From Anaerolineae bacterium (GTDB taxonomy: Bacteria > Chloroflexota > Anaerolineae > Anaerolineales > Villigracilaceae): a DNA stretch of 63,329 nucleotides. A program made the position numbers and the translations under genes. The DNA lies in assembly GCA_018648685.1 (NCBI GenBank), contig JABGQT010000117.1, forward strand, positions 1-63,329. Reading direction: 5' to 3'. The notes below the pieces were generated by a model that worked only from the letters and a program-made list of their open reading frames with translations, made no database searches and was not told where the DNA came from. Of the stretch, positions 53,835 to 63,305 are shown piece after piece. Every line of letters starts with the position of its first letter. The first letter of the stretch is position 1.

Positions 53835-56800
53835 ATGAATACATCTTCTGAGATTCCGATTAGTCGTACAAAAATTATTGTGCCAGAACCGCGTGTCGAT
53901 CTACTCTCTCGAGCGCGGTTGTTAGATTTAATTTACCAATTGCTCGATAAAAAATTATCTCTCATTTCGGCTCCGGCAGGCTATGGCAAAACTTCGGCTT
54001 TAGTTGATTTTGCCCACCAAAGTGATTACCCCATTTGCTGGCTCTCTCTGGATACACTTGACAGAGACCCTCAACGTTTTATCGGTTATTTTATTGCGGC
54101 ACTTTCCCAGCGCTTTCCAAAATTTGGCGGACAAGCGAAAGCACTACTTGCCGAAATAACCTCCTTTGAACCAAAGCAGATGGAAGGCTTGGTTGTTACG
54201 CTGGTCAACGATTTATACGAAAATGCTCGCGAACACTTTGTCCTGGTTTTAGATGACTATCATCTTGTTGACTACGTTGAAGAAATTCAGCACTTTATTA
54301 ACCGCTTTATTCAACTAGTAGATGAGAATTGCCATCTGATCATTTCATCCCGAGCGCTGATCCCGCTTCCCGATCTGCCTCTGCTGATTGCACGTCAGCA
54401 AGTAGATGGCTTGAGCAACCTGGAGCTTGCTTTTCGAGCAAATGAAATCCAGACCTTATTCGAGAAAAACTATCATACGAATTTATCAAAAAGCGCTGCT
54501 CAAAGCTTAGAAAAAGAGAGTGAAGGTTGGATTACTGGGCTACAGTTGTCCAACATGGCTATTCAACAAGGGGTAACAAATCTCCCCAGGATTACCCGTA
54601 CATCAGGGGTAGGATTATTTGAATATTTTGCTCATCAGATTTTGGATCAGCAATCAAAAGAAATGCGCGATTTTCTTCTGCATACCTCTCTTCTGGGGGA
54701 ATTTGACGCCGCCTTGTGCGAAACTATTCTCTCTCGCTTCGCCCCAGAACCTCAGGCTTGGTCAGAATTAATCAGCGCTGTCTTGCAGAAAAACCTTTTT
54801 ACCATTTCCGTTGGAGAAGGCAGAAATTGGATACGCTATCACCATCTCTTTCAGGACTTCCTGCAAACAGTCCTGACGCAAGAAGAACCAGAATTAGTAG
54901 ACGCTATTTCTTATCGTTTGGCAGAAACTCATGAAGATCAAGGGGAATGGGAAAAAGCCTATCACATCTACTTGGAACTGGAAGATTTCGAAAAGCTAGG
55001 AAAACTGGTTGAAAAAGCCGGAACATCTCTTTTACAAAATGGGCGCATGTTGACTCTTAGAAGTTGGCTGGATAATCTTCCCGAAAGGCTGCGTCAATCT
55101 GAGCCAGGGTTACTATCCTTAGAAGGAGCAGTGTTTTTTGCTTTAGGGTCTGTAGCACAAGGCTTGGTCTTGATTAATCAGGCTGAAGCATTATTCCGTG
55201 CTAAGGGAAATTTACACGGCTTAGCGCGTACTTTAGTTAGGCGGACGACGGCATATCAATATTCGGGAAATTACGCTGAAGCCTTGGAAGATGCTGAAGA
55301 AGCTTTAAAATTAACTAAAAGTGAACCGACACTTACTGAAGTGTACATAGATGCTCAACGCTCAAAAGGGCTATGTCTATATTATTTAGGTCAAGGAAAT
55401 CAAGCTGTAGAATGGCTTCAAAAAGCATTAGGGCGGTATGCCCAGGCTGGCGAGACTAATAATCAACTCGTTGTTCTTATGGAGTTGGGTATGATCTATC
55501 AAGCCATTGACAACTACGAGGATGCTCAATCCTCCTACGAAAAAGCTTATGATATCGGGCAAGAAACTAATAACTTGGTTGGAGTAGCTAACTTGTTAAA
55601 TAATTTGGGGGTTCTGTACCATCTACAAGCGAAATACGAAAAAGCCATTCAAACTTTTGAAGCAGGATTGGAACTTGCCCAGCAAAGTGGTTATATACGA
55701 ATGGAGGCAGCTCTTCTTATTGGTTTAGGGGATTTATATGCTGATTTGGAAGAGTTCTTGGCAGCTCAGCAGAGCTATCAAAAAGCTAAGGAGATTATTC
55801 AGCCGGCAAATGACAAATTTCTGTATCATTATTTGGTGTTAGCTGAAGCGAGAATTGCCCGGTCACAAAAGGAATTTGGACAAGCCCATCAATTGCTTAT
55901 GTCTACTCAGGCACAAATTCAAGAGAGTGATTCAATTTATGAACAAGGACTATTTCACCTCGAAAGAGGGAGGCTTGCAACTACAGAAAAAGATACTTCT
56001 CAAGCTCTCGCAAATCTTCAGGCAGCCAAACGTTATTTTGAAAAGGATGGAAGAACGCTAGAGCATACTTTGAGCCAACTATGGCTATCGTCTGCTGCAT
56101 ACCAAAGCGGGGATATCAATACAGCACGTGCAGAATTACAGGATGTCTTAGCTCTTTCCAGAAAAAAAAGCATTGTGCATAGAATAGGGTCGCAAGCTCG
56201 GCAAGTTAAACCTTGGCTTCTTGATATGCAAAAAGACCCTGTTGTTGGAGGGGATTTGGGCATTTTTATGGATGAAGTAGCTCAGAATGAGGCCCAACTT
56301 GTAAATACGCGCCGAAAGCTACGTCGAATAGTTCGTGTAGTTCCCTTGTCTTCTCCGCGCTTAACTATTCTGGCTTTAGGTCGTGGTCAAGTAAGAGTTA
56401 ATGGAAAAACGATCGCTCCTTCAGGTTGGAAAACACAATCTGTCCGTGATTTATTCTTTTATTTTCTGACCGCTGCTAAACCAGTGTCTAAAGAACAAGT
56501 AGGCGTTGTCTTTTGGCCTGATATTGAGCCAGCTAAGCTTAAGATGAGATTCAAAAATGATCTTTATCGTCTTCGACGCGCTATAGGTTCAGAAGTGATT
56601 GCCTTTGAAGATGATTTGTATACTTTCAATCGCGCATTGGATTATGACTATGACCTTGATGCGTTTGAAACCTATTTGGAGCGGGCAAAAAAGACCCTCG
56701 ATATTCAAGAGAAAATTAGATACTATCAGACCGCAGTGGATTTAGTGCGTGGTCCATTCTTAGTTGACATTCATGCAACTTGGGTCTGGGCTGAACGGGA

Positions 56801-57077
56801 GCATCTAAATCAAACCTATATTTCAATCTTGTTGGAGTTGGCAAAACTCTATCTAAATAATGATGACTTGGAAAAATCCCGAGAAATTTGCCAGCGTGCA
56901 CTTAAACATGATGCTTGCCTTGAAGAAGTCCACCGATTGTTAATGAGAATTTATTCTCTATTAGGCGACCGAGTGGCAATTGCCCAGCAATATCAAAGTT
57001 GTAAAAAAACGCTAAGAGATCAGCTGGATATTTCCCCATCCGAAGAAACAGAAAAGCTTTATTTTCAGCTAATATAG
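53835..57077 (+). CDS. giant MalT-like / BTAD (SARP) transcriptional regulator
   Basis: A 1080-residue regulator. The N-terminal STAND ATPase has Walker A SAPAGYGKTSAL (residues 45-56) and Walker B FVLVLDDYHLVD; the MalT-type arm follows (RYHHLFQDFLQTVL). Residues 420-800 are TPR repeats (for example YEDAQSSYEKAYDIGQE, YEKAIQTFEAGLELAQQSG). The C terminus, from about 840, is an OmpR-like winged helix (KPVSKEQVGVVFWPDIEP) followed by the bacterial activation domain (LDAFETYLERAKK...LEEVHRLLMRIYSLLGDRVAIAQQYQ). MalT and SARP regulators switch on when a small ligand or peptide binds. AGGGGGTGA precedes the ATG, TACAAT at 53814 is a possible -10, and a terminator follows. It faces the peptide gene cluster downstream. 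Confidence 0.9.
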   Translation: MNTSSEIPISRTKIIVPEPRVDLLSRARLLDLIYQLLDKKLSLISAPAGYGKTSALVDFAHQSDYPICWLSLDTLDRDPQRFIGYFIAALSQRFPKFGGQAKALLAEITSFEPKQMEGLVVTLVNDLYENAREHFVLVLDDYHLVDYVEEIQHFINRFIQLVDENCHLIISSRALIPLPDLPLLIARQQVDGLSNLELAFRANEIQTLFEKNYHTNLSKSAAQSLEKESEGWITGLQLSNMAIQQGVTNLPRITRTSGVGLFEYFAHQILDQQSKEMRDFLLHTSLLGEFDAALCETILSRFAPEPQAWSELISAVLQKNLFTISVGEGRNWIRYHHLFQDFLQTVLTQEEPELVDAISYRLAETHEDQGEWEKAYHIYLELEDFEKLGKLVEKAGTSLLQNGRMLTLRSWLDNLPERLRQSEPGLLSLEGAVFFALGSVAQGLVLINQAEALFRAKGNLHGLARTLVRRTTAYQYSGNYAEALEDAEEALKLTKSEPTLTEVYIDAQRSKGLCLYYLGQGNQAVEWLQKALGRYAQAGETNNQLVVLMELGMIYQAIDNYEDAQSSYEKAYDIGQETNNLVGVANLLNNLGVLYHLQAKYEKAIQTFEAGLELAQQSGYIRMEAALLIGLGDLYADLEEFLAAQQSYQKAKEIIQPANDKFLYHYLVLAEARIARSQKEFGQAHQLLMSTQAQIQESDSIYEQGLFHLERGRLATTEKDTSQALANLQAAKRYFEKDGRTLEHTLSQLWLSSAAYQSGDINTARAELQDVLALSRKKSIVHRIGSQARQVKPWLLDMQKDPVVGGDLGIFMDEVAQNEAQLVNTRRKLRRIVRVVPLSSPRLTILALGRGQVRVNGKTIAPSGWKTQSVRDLFFYFLTAAKPVSKEQVGVVFWPDIEPAKLKMRFKNDLYRLRRAIGSEVIAFEDDLYTFNRALDYDYDLDAFETYLERAKKTLDIQEKIRYYQTAVDLVRGPFLVDIHATWVWAEREHLNQTYISILLELAKLYLNNDDLEKSREICQRALKHDACLEEVHRLLMRIYSLLGDRVAIAQQYQSCKKTLRDQLDISPSEETEKLYFQLI

Positions 57078-57100
57078 GCGAATTTCCTGATTTTGTGTTA

Positions 57101-57135
57101 AAACAGCCCACCAAGGGCTGTTTTTCTTTTTTTTT
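57101..57135 (+). terminator. rho-independent terminator after the regulator gene
   Basis: AAACAGCCC (57101-57109) pairs with GGGCTGTTT (57115-57123) around five bases and runs into a long T-tract. Confidence 0.92.
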
Positions 57136-57218
57136 GAAGCCACCTTTGAAGCCTGGTTATCTATATGATAGGAGCATAAACTCAATATCATATTTACAGA
57201 TAAGGAAAAGGTGTCCTC

Positions 57219-57362
57219 ATGAAAAACAAATTACCCCAACTCTTTGTGTTTTCTCAGAAAATTGATCGCAAGAAAATTCAAATGATATTTGCTATCTTGG
57301 CATTAGCTATGCTGGTTTTAGGTGCTGGTGCTCCTGCTATTGGGGGAGGCGTTATCGGGTAA
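57219..57362 (+). CDS. 47-residue hydrophobic peptide with Gly-rich end
   Basis: ATG to TAA gives a basic head (KNKLPQLFVFSQKIDRKK), one hydrophobic helix (about 21-36, QMIFAILALAMLVLGAG) and the tail APAIGGGVIG. AAGGAAAAGG lies 8 bases or so upstream. It resembles a small exported or membrane-anchored peptide, with a head, helix and tail like some signalling peptides. Its stop is two bases before the start of the DUF5317 gene, so the two are coupled. No family recognised; a peptide signal for the adjacent regulator is an inference only. Confidence 0.7.
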   Translation: MKNKLPQLFVFSQKIDRKKIQMIFAILALAMLVLGAGAPAIGGGVIG

Positions 57363-57364
57363 GC

Positions 57365-57937
57365 GTGGTCTTACTTCTTTCTGTCCTGATCGGAATTATG
57401 GTCGGGTCATTAAATGCTTATATAAAAAAGCAGGTATTTCAAGCCCCAGATTTTAAAATCACGTGGCTGGCAGTTCTCGCCTTTGCGCCTCAGTTCTTCG
57501 CCTTCTATCTGCCAGCTACTCGTGAATGGATGCCAGATCTTCTCGTTGCAATGATCTTGGTTACTTCGCAAGTATTGTTATTGGCTTTTGCATATTTAAA
57601 TCGTAAATTAGTCGGGATGTGGGTTCTGATTGGCGGCCTTGTACTTAACTTGGCAGTGATTTCTGTAAATGGCGGCTTCATGCCAATCAGCCCGGAAACC
57701 GCGTCTCATCTGGTCCCTGCTGCCCTTGTCCAGTCTATGCCTTTGGAGAGTCGCTTCGGTAAAAGTAAAGATATTCTTCTGCTGCCCGAGAATACTCATC
57801 TGGAATGGTTAGCAGACCGCTTGATAGCACCACAATGGTTTCCTCTTCAGGTTGCTTATAGTGTCGGAGATATATTGATTGCAACCGGGGCATTCTGGAT
57901 GCTCGCTCATCAACCATTAAAGAAGGAAAGTTTATAA
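57365..57937 (+). CDS. DUF5317 membrane protein
   Basis: A 190-residue protein with about five hydrophobic helices. NGGFMPISPETASHLVP and SRFGKSKDILLLPENTHLEWLADRLIAPQWFPLQVAYSVGDILIATGAFWML are the recognisable conserved part of DUF5317, a family I associate mostly with Chloroflexota and Firmicutes and whose function is unknown. The start is GTG at 57365, directly after the peptide gene. It could process or export the peptide, but nothing in the sequence shows a protease or transport motif. Confidence 0.75.
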   Translation: MVLLLSVLIGIMVGSLNAYIKKQVFQAPDFKITWLAVLAFAPQFFAFYLPATREWMPDLLVAMILVTSQVLLLAFAYLNRKLVGMWVLIGGLVLNLAVISVNGGFMPISPETASHLVPAALVQSMPLESRFGKSKDILLLPENTHLEWLADRLIAPQWFPLQVAYSVGDILIATGAFWMLAHQPLKKESL

Positions 57938-57939
57938 AA

Positions 57940-58266
57940 ATGACTATCTCAACACTCCAAACATCCCCCTCTGTCATTATTTCTGTTCGGACAAGGGTTT
58001 CACACTCTGAAGTAAATCGCTTGCTTGCTGCAGCAGTTGTTAATAAAAAATTTCGACAACTTCTACTTAATGATCCTGTTCGGGCACTAGAAACGGGTTA
58101 TCAAGGAGAAAAATTCACCTTCAGCAGAGGCGATCACGATCTTATTGTTTCCATTCAAGCCAAATCTTTGGCGGAACTTGCGGGGCAATTGATCTCGTGT
58201 TTGGGAATTCGTAGAACCTATTCAGAGCAATATGCTGGTGAAACAGAAATTCAAAGAATTTTTTAA
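57940..58266 (+). CDS. small protein resembling NHLP/Os1348-type RiPP leader proteins
   Basis: A 108-residue protein. The stretch LLAAAVVNKKFRQLLLNDPVRALETGYQGEKFTFSRGDHDLIVSIQAKSLAELAGQL has the pattern (a helix ending in a short Asp-Pro, then Gly-Tyr and a second helix) of the Nif11/NHLP and Os1348-like clan, whose members are leader domains of ribosomal peptides or related small proteins. It has no GG cleavage site and no Cys/Ser/Thr-rich core, and the tail ends with YSEQYAGETEIQRIF, so it may not be a precursor. It starts two bases after the DUF5317 stop. Confidence 0.6.
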   Translation: MTISTLQTSPSVIISVRTRVSHSEVNRLLAAAVVNKKFRQLLLNDPVRALETGYQGEKFTFSRGDHDLIVSIQAKSLAELAGQLISCLGIRRTYSEQYAGETEIQRIF

Positions 58267-58345
58267 TTGCTTTGAATTTTTACGGAAGCGTTTTCGATAT
58301 TCTAAGAAAAATGAGAAAATCCCATTTCCTTTTTTGAGATTCTAA

Positions 58346-59836
58346 ATGACCTTAACGACACCCATACAATTCGCACCTTTGCAGACAATGATCTCACCCC
58401 TAGATGTAGTATATGACGGATTTCCCGGTCTGGTTTTGCTCGTAGACAGCAGTGGGGTAATTCTGGATTATAAGGCGGGTCGCGACCATCATCTTTATCC
58501 CTATTTTGACGATACCTTGCATAAGAGTGTTCAGAATTTTTTACCTCAAGGGATTAGTCGCCAAGTTTTGCAAACAATAGAAAGTTTAAAGCAAACAGGA
58601 AAAAGCACTTCCATAAATTTTGATCTAACTATAGAACAGAAAAGAAAATGGTTTGAAGCGCGTTTTTCTTCACTTGAGAGCCACGAAATCATTATCGTAA
58701 TACAAAATATCACTGAAGAGAAACAAAAAGAAATTCAATTTAAACGCCAACATAAATGGCTTGCAGCTCTACAAGCAATAGATCTCTCTATTGCTTCTGG
58801 TACGGATTTGGCCTTGAGTCTTTCTATGCTTCTGCGGCATGTTGCAACTGAGTTAGAAGTTGATGCGGCAGACATACTGGTATTGAAGAGAAATGAAGCC
58901 AATTTGGATTTTTTTGCAGGTTATGGATTTAATTTTCCAAGTTCTGAAAATCATTACGCACAACTTGGTGCGGGTTATGCTGGAATAGCTGCTCTTGAGC
59001 AGCGTATTGTCCATATCGAAAACTTATCAAACCATCATGATGATTTTTTTCATTTTTCAACATTGCCTCAAGAGGGCTTTGTTGATTATTACGCTATACC
59101 TTTAGTTGCTAAAGGTAATATTAGGGGAGTCTTAGAAGTTTTTCATCGCTCATTAATTCAACGGGATTCAGAGTGGCTAAATTTCTTGGAGACATTGGGC
59201 AGGCAGGCTGCTATTGCTATAGATAATGCGATGCTTTTTGATGAGTTGCAGCATTCGCATATCGAACTAGAGCAAGCCTATAATGCAACTATCGTAGGGT
59301 GGTCCCATGCTCTGGATTTGCGAGATAAAGAAACGGAAGATCATACTCGTCGAGTGACGGATATAACTTTGAAACTTGCGAGCTTTATGGAAGTCCCTCA
59401 GGATAAACTAGTGCATATCCAACGAGGGGCTATCTTGCATGATATTGGAAAAATGGGTATTCCTGACCATATTCTTCATAAGCGAGGAGCGCTTACAGAA
59501 AAAGAGTGGAAAATTATGCGTCAACACCCTCAATATGCTTTTGAGATGCTTGCGCCTATTAGCTATTTAGAACCAGCTTTAGAGATTCCTTATTTTCATC
59601 ATGAAAAGTGGGATGGTTCTGGATACCCCCGTGGCTTGAAAGGAACACAAATCCCATTAGCCGCCCGTATCTTTGCCGTTGCAGATGTGTACGATGCGCT
59701 TACTTCCGAGCGTCCTTATCGGTCAGCATGGCCCCACAAGAAAGCGCAAAATTATATTTTTTCTAAAGCAAATGAGCATTTTGATCCGGGTGTTGTAGAT
59801 TGCTTTAGAAAAATGATAGGCGAAGTGAAGCAGTAG
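58346..59836 (+). CDS. PAS-GAF-HD-GYP phosphodiesterase
   Basis: A 496-residue cytoplasmic signal protein. A PAS domain (about 20-130) is followed by a GAF domain (about 145-300) and an HD-GYP domain (about 330-490): ILHDIGKMGIPDHILHKRG, HHEKWDGSGYPRGLKG and ADVYDALTSERPYR. HD-GYP enzymes cut cyclic di-GMP to GMP. All metal-binding His/Asp residues (HD, HH, D) are present. It follows the NHLP-like gene after 79 bases, in the same direction, and probably belongs to the same transcript. Confidence 0.9.
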   Translation: MTLTTPIQFAPLQTMISPLDVVYDGFPGLVLLVDSSGVILDYKAGRDHHLYPYFDDTLHKSVQNFLPQGISRQVLQTIESLKQTGKSTSINFDLTIEQKRKWFEARFSSLESHEIIIVIQNITEEKQKEIQFKRQHKWLAALQAIDLSIASGTDLALSLSMLLRHVATELEVDAADILVLKRNEANLDFFAGYGFNFPSSENHYAQLGAGYAGIAALEQRIVHIENLSNHHDDFFHFSTLPQEGFVDYYAIPLVAKGNIRGVLEVFHRSLIQRDSEWLNFLETLGRQAAIAIDNAMLFDELQHSHIELEQAYNATIVGWSHALDLRDKETEDHTRRVTDITLKLASFMEVPQDKLVHIQRGAILHDIGKMGIPDHILHKRGALTEKEWKIMRQHPQYAFEMLAPISYLEPALEIPYFHHEKWDGSGYPRGLKGTQIPLAARIFAVADVYDALTSERPYRSAWPHKKAQNYIFSKANEHFDPGVVDCFRKMIGEVKQ

Positions 59837-59909
59837 ATGAAGAAAAGCTCTCGTAGAGGACTTTTCTTTATGACGGTAGCAAATTCAAAATAAGGGCGAT
59901 GCGTGGAAA

Positions 59910-60176
59910 TTATTTCTTTTTTCGCGTAGCAAGAAATAATTTCCAAAGAGCAGGAATAACAATAATAAGTGTAATCAGCACTGCCCAAACAAGAATTCCA
60001 TCTGTTGAACCGACTTCGAGGGTTATGTCAATTTCGGTCGGGACGGGCGTTGCTGTAGGCGCAGCACTTTTTTTATGTGCCGTACCACCTGAGCCAAATG
60101 CCATGCTCAAGAAAGCCAGCAAAAGACCAGTGATGAGAAAAATGACTGTGCGAGATTGAGATGAGAGTTTCTTCAT
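59910..60176 (-). CDS. small exported protein with one anchor helix
   Basis: An 88-residue protein with an N-terminal signal-like helix (TVIFLITGLLLAFLSMAFGSG), a Pro/Thr-rich stretch (APTATPVPTEID) and a C-terminal helix (GILVWAVLITLIIVIPALWKL) followed by basic residues. No family recognised. It is on the opposite strand to the HD-GYP gene and is separated from the tRNA-Ser by a terminator. Confidence 0.65.
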   Translation of the reverse strand: MKKLSSQSRTVIFLITGLLLAFLSMAFGSGGTAHKKSAAPTATPVPTEIDITLEVGSTDGILVWAVLITLIIVIPALWKLFLATRKKK

Positions 60177-60200
60177 AGAAATAGACCAAAATATGGTTTA

Positions 60201-60236
60201 AAAATCAAGGACACGAAATTTCGTGTCCTTGATTTT
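60201..60236 (-). terminator. palindromic terminator after tRNA-Ser
   Basis: AAAATCAAGGACACGAAA (60201-60218) is the exact complement of TTTCGTGTCCTTGATTTT (60219-60236), an 18-bp stem without loop. Read on the minus strand it ends the tRNA transcript. Confidence 0.8.
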
Positions 60237-60242
60237 CTCTGC

Positions 60243-60328
60243 GGAGAGGGCGGGATTCGAACCCGCGAACCCGTGAAGGTTACACACATTCCAAGCGTGC
60301 GCGATAAGCCAGACTACGCGACCTCTCC
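60243..60328 (-). tRNA. tRNA-Ser (GGA)
   Basis: An 86-base tRNA with a long variable arm: acceptor GGAGAGG/CCTCTCC, anticodon stem CACGC/GTGTG with loop TTGGAAT (anticodon GGA), and T-arm GCGGG TTCGAAT CCCGC. The long variable arm and anticodon both say serine. Confidence 0.95.
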
Positions 60329-60508
60329 TTCTTTGCTTTTTCAGCGGCGAGATTATACCATAAGGAAAGGCATTTTTTTTGTTTTTTTTGATTAATTTTT
60401 AAGTAAAATTGGACTTGGATAAATTTTAAATGTAGACAATACACTTTCTTTCAGGTATCATTGGCACGTTCGATTTTTGGAGCAAAAAACTTTAGAGTGC
60501 TCACTTTT

Positions 60509-60579
60509 ATGGACAATAGTTCCACAGAAATTACGGTGCAATTTGAACTTGTGCCCGAATAGGTTTTTCTTATTCGGGC
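60509..60579 (+). promoter_or_regulatory. short ORF ending in a hairpin before atpA
   Basis: The ATG at 60509 opens 17 codons (MDNSSTEITVQFELVPE) and the TAG stop lies at 60560-60562, in the upstream arm of the hairpin GCCCGAATA (60553-60561) / TATTCGGGC (60571-60579). This could be a translated leader, or chance. The 325-base stretch from 60329 to 60653 shows nothing else clear. Confidence 0.4.
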
Positions 60580-60653
60580 TGTTGTGTGTTTTAGCGGATT
60601 AATATGCCGTTCTTTATAAAATACTTCGAAATTTTGATTGACCTGGAGGATAA

Positions 60654-62309
60654 ATGTCAGATCTGATTAAGCAAATTACGGGCGATCTTCAACAACAAAT
60701 AGACGCCTTCGAACCAGAAGTCGGCATCAGCGATGTCGGTACAGTTACCGAAGCTGGTGATGGTATTGCCCGCGTTGAAGGCTTGATGAATGTTCAAGCG
60801 CAGGAATTGGTTCAATTCCAAAATGGTGTGATGGGTATCGCATTCAACCTTGAAGAAGACAATGTTGGTGTCATCATCATGGGTGATTACGATGAAATTG
60901 CAGAGGGAATGGAAGTCCGCTCTACGGGACGAATTGCTTCTGTGCCTGTTGGCGATGGATTAGTTGGACGCGTGGTCAACGCTCTCGGCGAGCCTGTCGA
61001 TGGAAAGGGCCCGATATCCTTTAGCAGCTACCGCCCGATTGAGCGAATTGCTCCCGGCGTTATCGGCAGGCAAGATGTAGATCGACCTGTCCAGACTGGT
61101 ATCAAAGCGATTGATGCGATGATCCCTGTTGGACGTGGTCAACGTGAGTTGATTATTGGCGACCGCCAAACAGGTAAAACTGCTGTTGCGTTGGATACCA
61201 TCATCAACCAAAAAGGCAAGGATTTAGTCTGTATCTACGTTGCGATCGGTCAGAAAAAAGCCGCTGTTGCTCGCACAGTTGCGATGCTCGAAGAACAAGG
61301 CGCGATGGATCACACCATTGTCGTTTTGGCCTCGGCTGATGAATCTGCTGCCTTGCAATATATTGCTCCTTACGCTGGTTGCGCTATGGGCGAAGAGTTT
61401 ATGGAGACCGGCCGAGATGCTTTGGTCGTTTATGATGACCTTTCCAAGCACGCTTGGGCATATCGTCAAGTTTCGCTGCTCCTTCGTCGCCCCCCCGGAC
61501 GTGAAGCATATCCTGGCGACCTTTTCTATCTCCACTCCCGCTTATTAGAACGTGCCGCTCAAGTAGATGTGAAATATGTCCTCGTCAAAAATGATTTTGA
61601 TGGCGATGTTGCTACCGCAGCAGATGCTGTAAATGGCGAAGTTTATGCTGGTCCGCTTGCTGATACAGATTCAGCAGAAGCTGCCGCAGATATGAGCGAT
61701 GTCAAAATCGTTCGCGTTGAGGGAACAGGTGGTTCTTTGACTGCTCTCCCGATTATCGAAACTTTGCTCGGTGATGTTTCGGCTTACGTTCCCACGAATG
61801 TTATTTCTATTACAGATGGTCAGATTTACCTCGAAGGCGATCTTTTCAATGCCGGTATTCGCCCCGCTGTGAATGTTGGTATCTCGGTCTCCCGTGTAGG
61901 TGGTGCTGCCCAGACAAAAGCGATGAAGCAAGTTGCTGGTCGTCTTCGTTTAGATATGGCAGCTTATCGTGAACTCGCTGCTTTTGCTCAATTTGGCTCG
62001 GACTTAGATGCTGCTACACAATCTCAACTTCAACGTGGTCAGCGAATGCAAGAAATTTTGAAGCAACCACAATATGCGCCTTCTTCTCTCGCAGAACAGG
62101 TTATTGTCATGTTTGCTGGAACGCAAGATTTTGCATCCACAGTGGGTTTGGAAGATATGCGTAAATGGGAAGTAGATTTGCTTCGCTATATGGAGACTTC
62201 GCATCCTGAAATTGGCAAGACGATTTCTGATGAGAAACGCATTTCTGATGATACAGAAGCAAAATTGCGTCAGGCTTTGGAAACTTTCAAGAGCACTTGG
62301 CAGGCGTAG
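60654..62309 (+). CDS. atpA: ATP synthase F1 alpha subunit
   Basis: Non-catalytic nucleotide-binding subunit of the F1 hexamer. The 551-residue chain has [17 protein letters not shown], Walker [10 protein letters not shown] at about 170, [34 protein letters not shown] and the C-terminal [23 protein letters not shown]. Between [20 protein letters not shown] and [14 protein letters not shown] it carries an insertion of about 45 residues (acidic, Ala-rich) not found in the usual 500-510-residue subunit. GGAGGATAA precedes the ATG. It is the first gene of the cluster here. Confidence 0.97.
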   Translation: MSDLIKQITGDLQQQIDAFEPEVGISDVGTVTEAGDGIARVEGLMNVQAQELVQFQNGVMGIAFNLEEDNVGVIIMGDYDEIAEGMEVRSTGRIASVPVGDGLVGRVVNALGEPVDGKGPISFSSYRPIERIAPGVIGRQDVDRPVQTGIKAIDAMIPVGRGQRELIIGDRQTGKTAVALDTIINQKGKDLVCIYVAIGQKKAAVARTVAMLEEQGAMDHTIVVLASADESAALQYIAPYAGCAMGEEFMETGRDALVVYDDLSKHAWAYRQVSLLLRRPPGREAYPGDLFYLHSRLLERAAQVDVKYVLVKNDFDGDVATAADAVNGEVYAGPLADTDSAEAAADMSDVKIVRVEGTGGSLTALPIIETLLGDVSAYVPTNVISITDGQIYLEGDLFNAGIRPAVNVGISVSRVGGAAQTKAMKQVAGRLRLDMAAYRELAAFAQFGSDLDAATQSQLQRGQRMQEILKQPQYAPSSLAEQVIVMFAGTQDFASTVGLEDMRKWEVDLLRYMETSHPEIGKTISDEKRISDDTEAKLRQALETFKSTWQA

Positions 62310-62414
62310 TTCGGTAAAATGTGAATGCCGCGCAGATAATCGTTGAAGGCAATCAAGCCTAAAACACGAATGGAGCGGCACTTGATCCAAGAAAAAACTA
62401 GCTAAGGTAAAACT

Positions 62415-63305
62415 ATGGCTTCAGCACGAGATATGAGACTCCGTATCCGGAGTATTAAAAATATCGCTCAAGTTACCCGCGCTCTGGAAGCTGTGAGTGC
62501 TAGCAAGGTAAATAAGGCGGTCGCCCAAGTTGAAGGGACGCGTCCTTATGCTTCGAAAGCCTGGCAGGTACTCAAGCATGTTGCTATGCAACCGGGACGC
62601 GAGACTTTGCACCCGCTTTTGACTGACCGAACGGAAGTCAAAAAGACTTTGGTGCTTTTGCTTAGTAGCGATCGCGGTTTGGCGGGTGCGTATAATACGA
62701 ATGTTATCCGCTTTAATATGCAGAACTTTGGCGAAAAACATGATGTTGTTGATTATATTACTGTCGGCAAAAAGGGACGTGATTTGATTATGCGTCGCGG
62801 CGGTAATGTGATGGCAGAATTTAGCGATTTGCCCGCCGCACCATCCTTTATGGATGTTTCTGCAATTGGGCATTTGGCGGTAGAGAAATTTCTAGAGGGT
62901 GAAGTTGACGAGGTTTATTTGGTCTATACTGATTATGTCAGTATGGCGAAACAAGTTCCCGTGATGAAAAAACTTCTACCTCTCGAAGTAGATGATGGCG
63001 ATGATCTGGTTCAGGAATATGGTTCGGCACAGAAAACTCCTGCTGCCTATATTTATGAACCCTCTGCCGAAGAGATTTTGGATGAAATTATCCCGAATTT
63101 CACCGCGTTGCAGGTTTATCAGGCGGTTTTAGAATCGCTCGCTAGTGAACATGCAGCGAGAATGGTTGCCATGCGTAACGCAACAGATAACGCGCACGAA
63201 TTGGTGGGTGCGTTGCAACTAGAATATAACAAGGTTCGTCAGCAAACGATTACGGGAGATATTCTCGATATTGCCGGCGGCGCAGAAGCACTTGCTCAAT
63301 CGTAA
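62415..63305 (+). CDS. atpG: ATP synthase F1 gamma subunit
   Basis: The rotating shaft of F1. The 296-residue chain starts with ASARDMRLRIRSIKNIAQVTRALEAVSASK, has LLSSDRGLAGAYNTNVIR in the middle and the C-terminal helix ALQVYQAVLESLASEHAARMVAMRNATDNAHEL. It follows atpA in the usual F1 order. The spacer between them (105 bases) contains an imperfect hairpin, GTGAATGCCGCGC against GGAGCGGCACTTG. Confidence 0.96.
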   Translation: MASARDMRLRIRSIKNIAQVTRALEAVSASKVNKAVAQVEGTRPYASKAWQVLKHVAMQPGRETLHPLLTDRTEVKKTLVLLLSSDRGLAGAYNTNVIRFNMQNFGEKHDVVDYITVGKKGRDLIMRRGGNVMAEFSDLPAAPSFMDVSAIGHLAVEKFLEGEVDEVYLVYTDYVSMAKQVPVMKKLLPLEVDDGDDLVQEYGSAQKTPAAYIYEPSAEEILDEIIPNFTALQVYQAVLESLASEHAARMVAMRNATDNAHELVGALQLEYNKVRQQTITGDILDIAGGAEALAQS

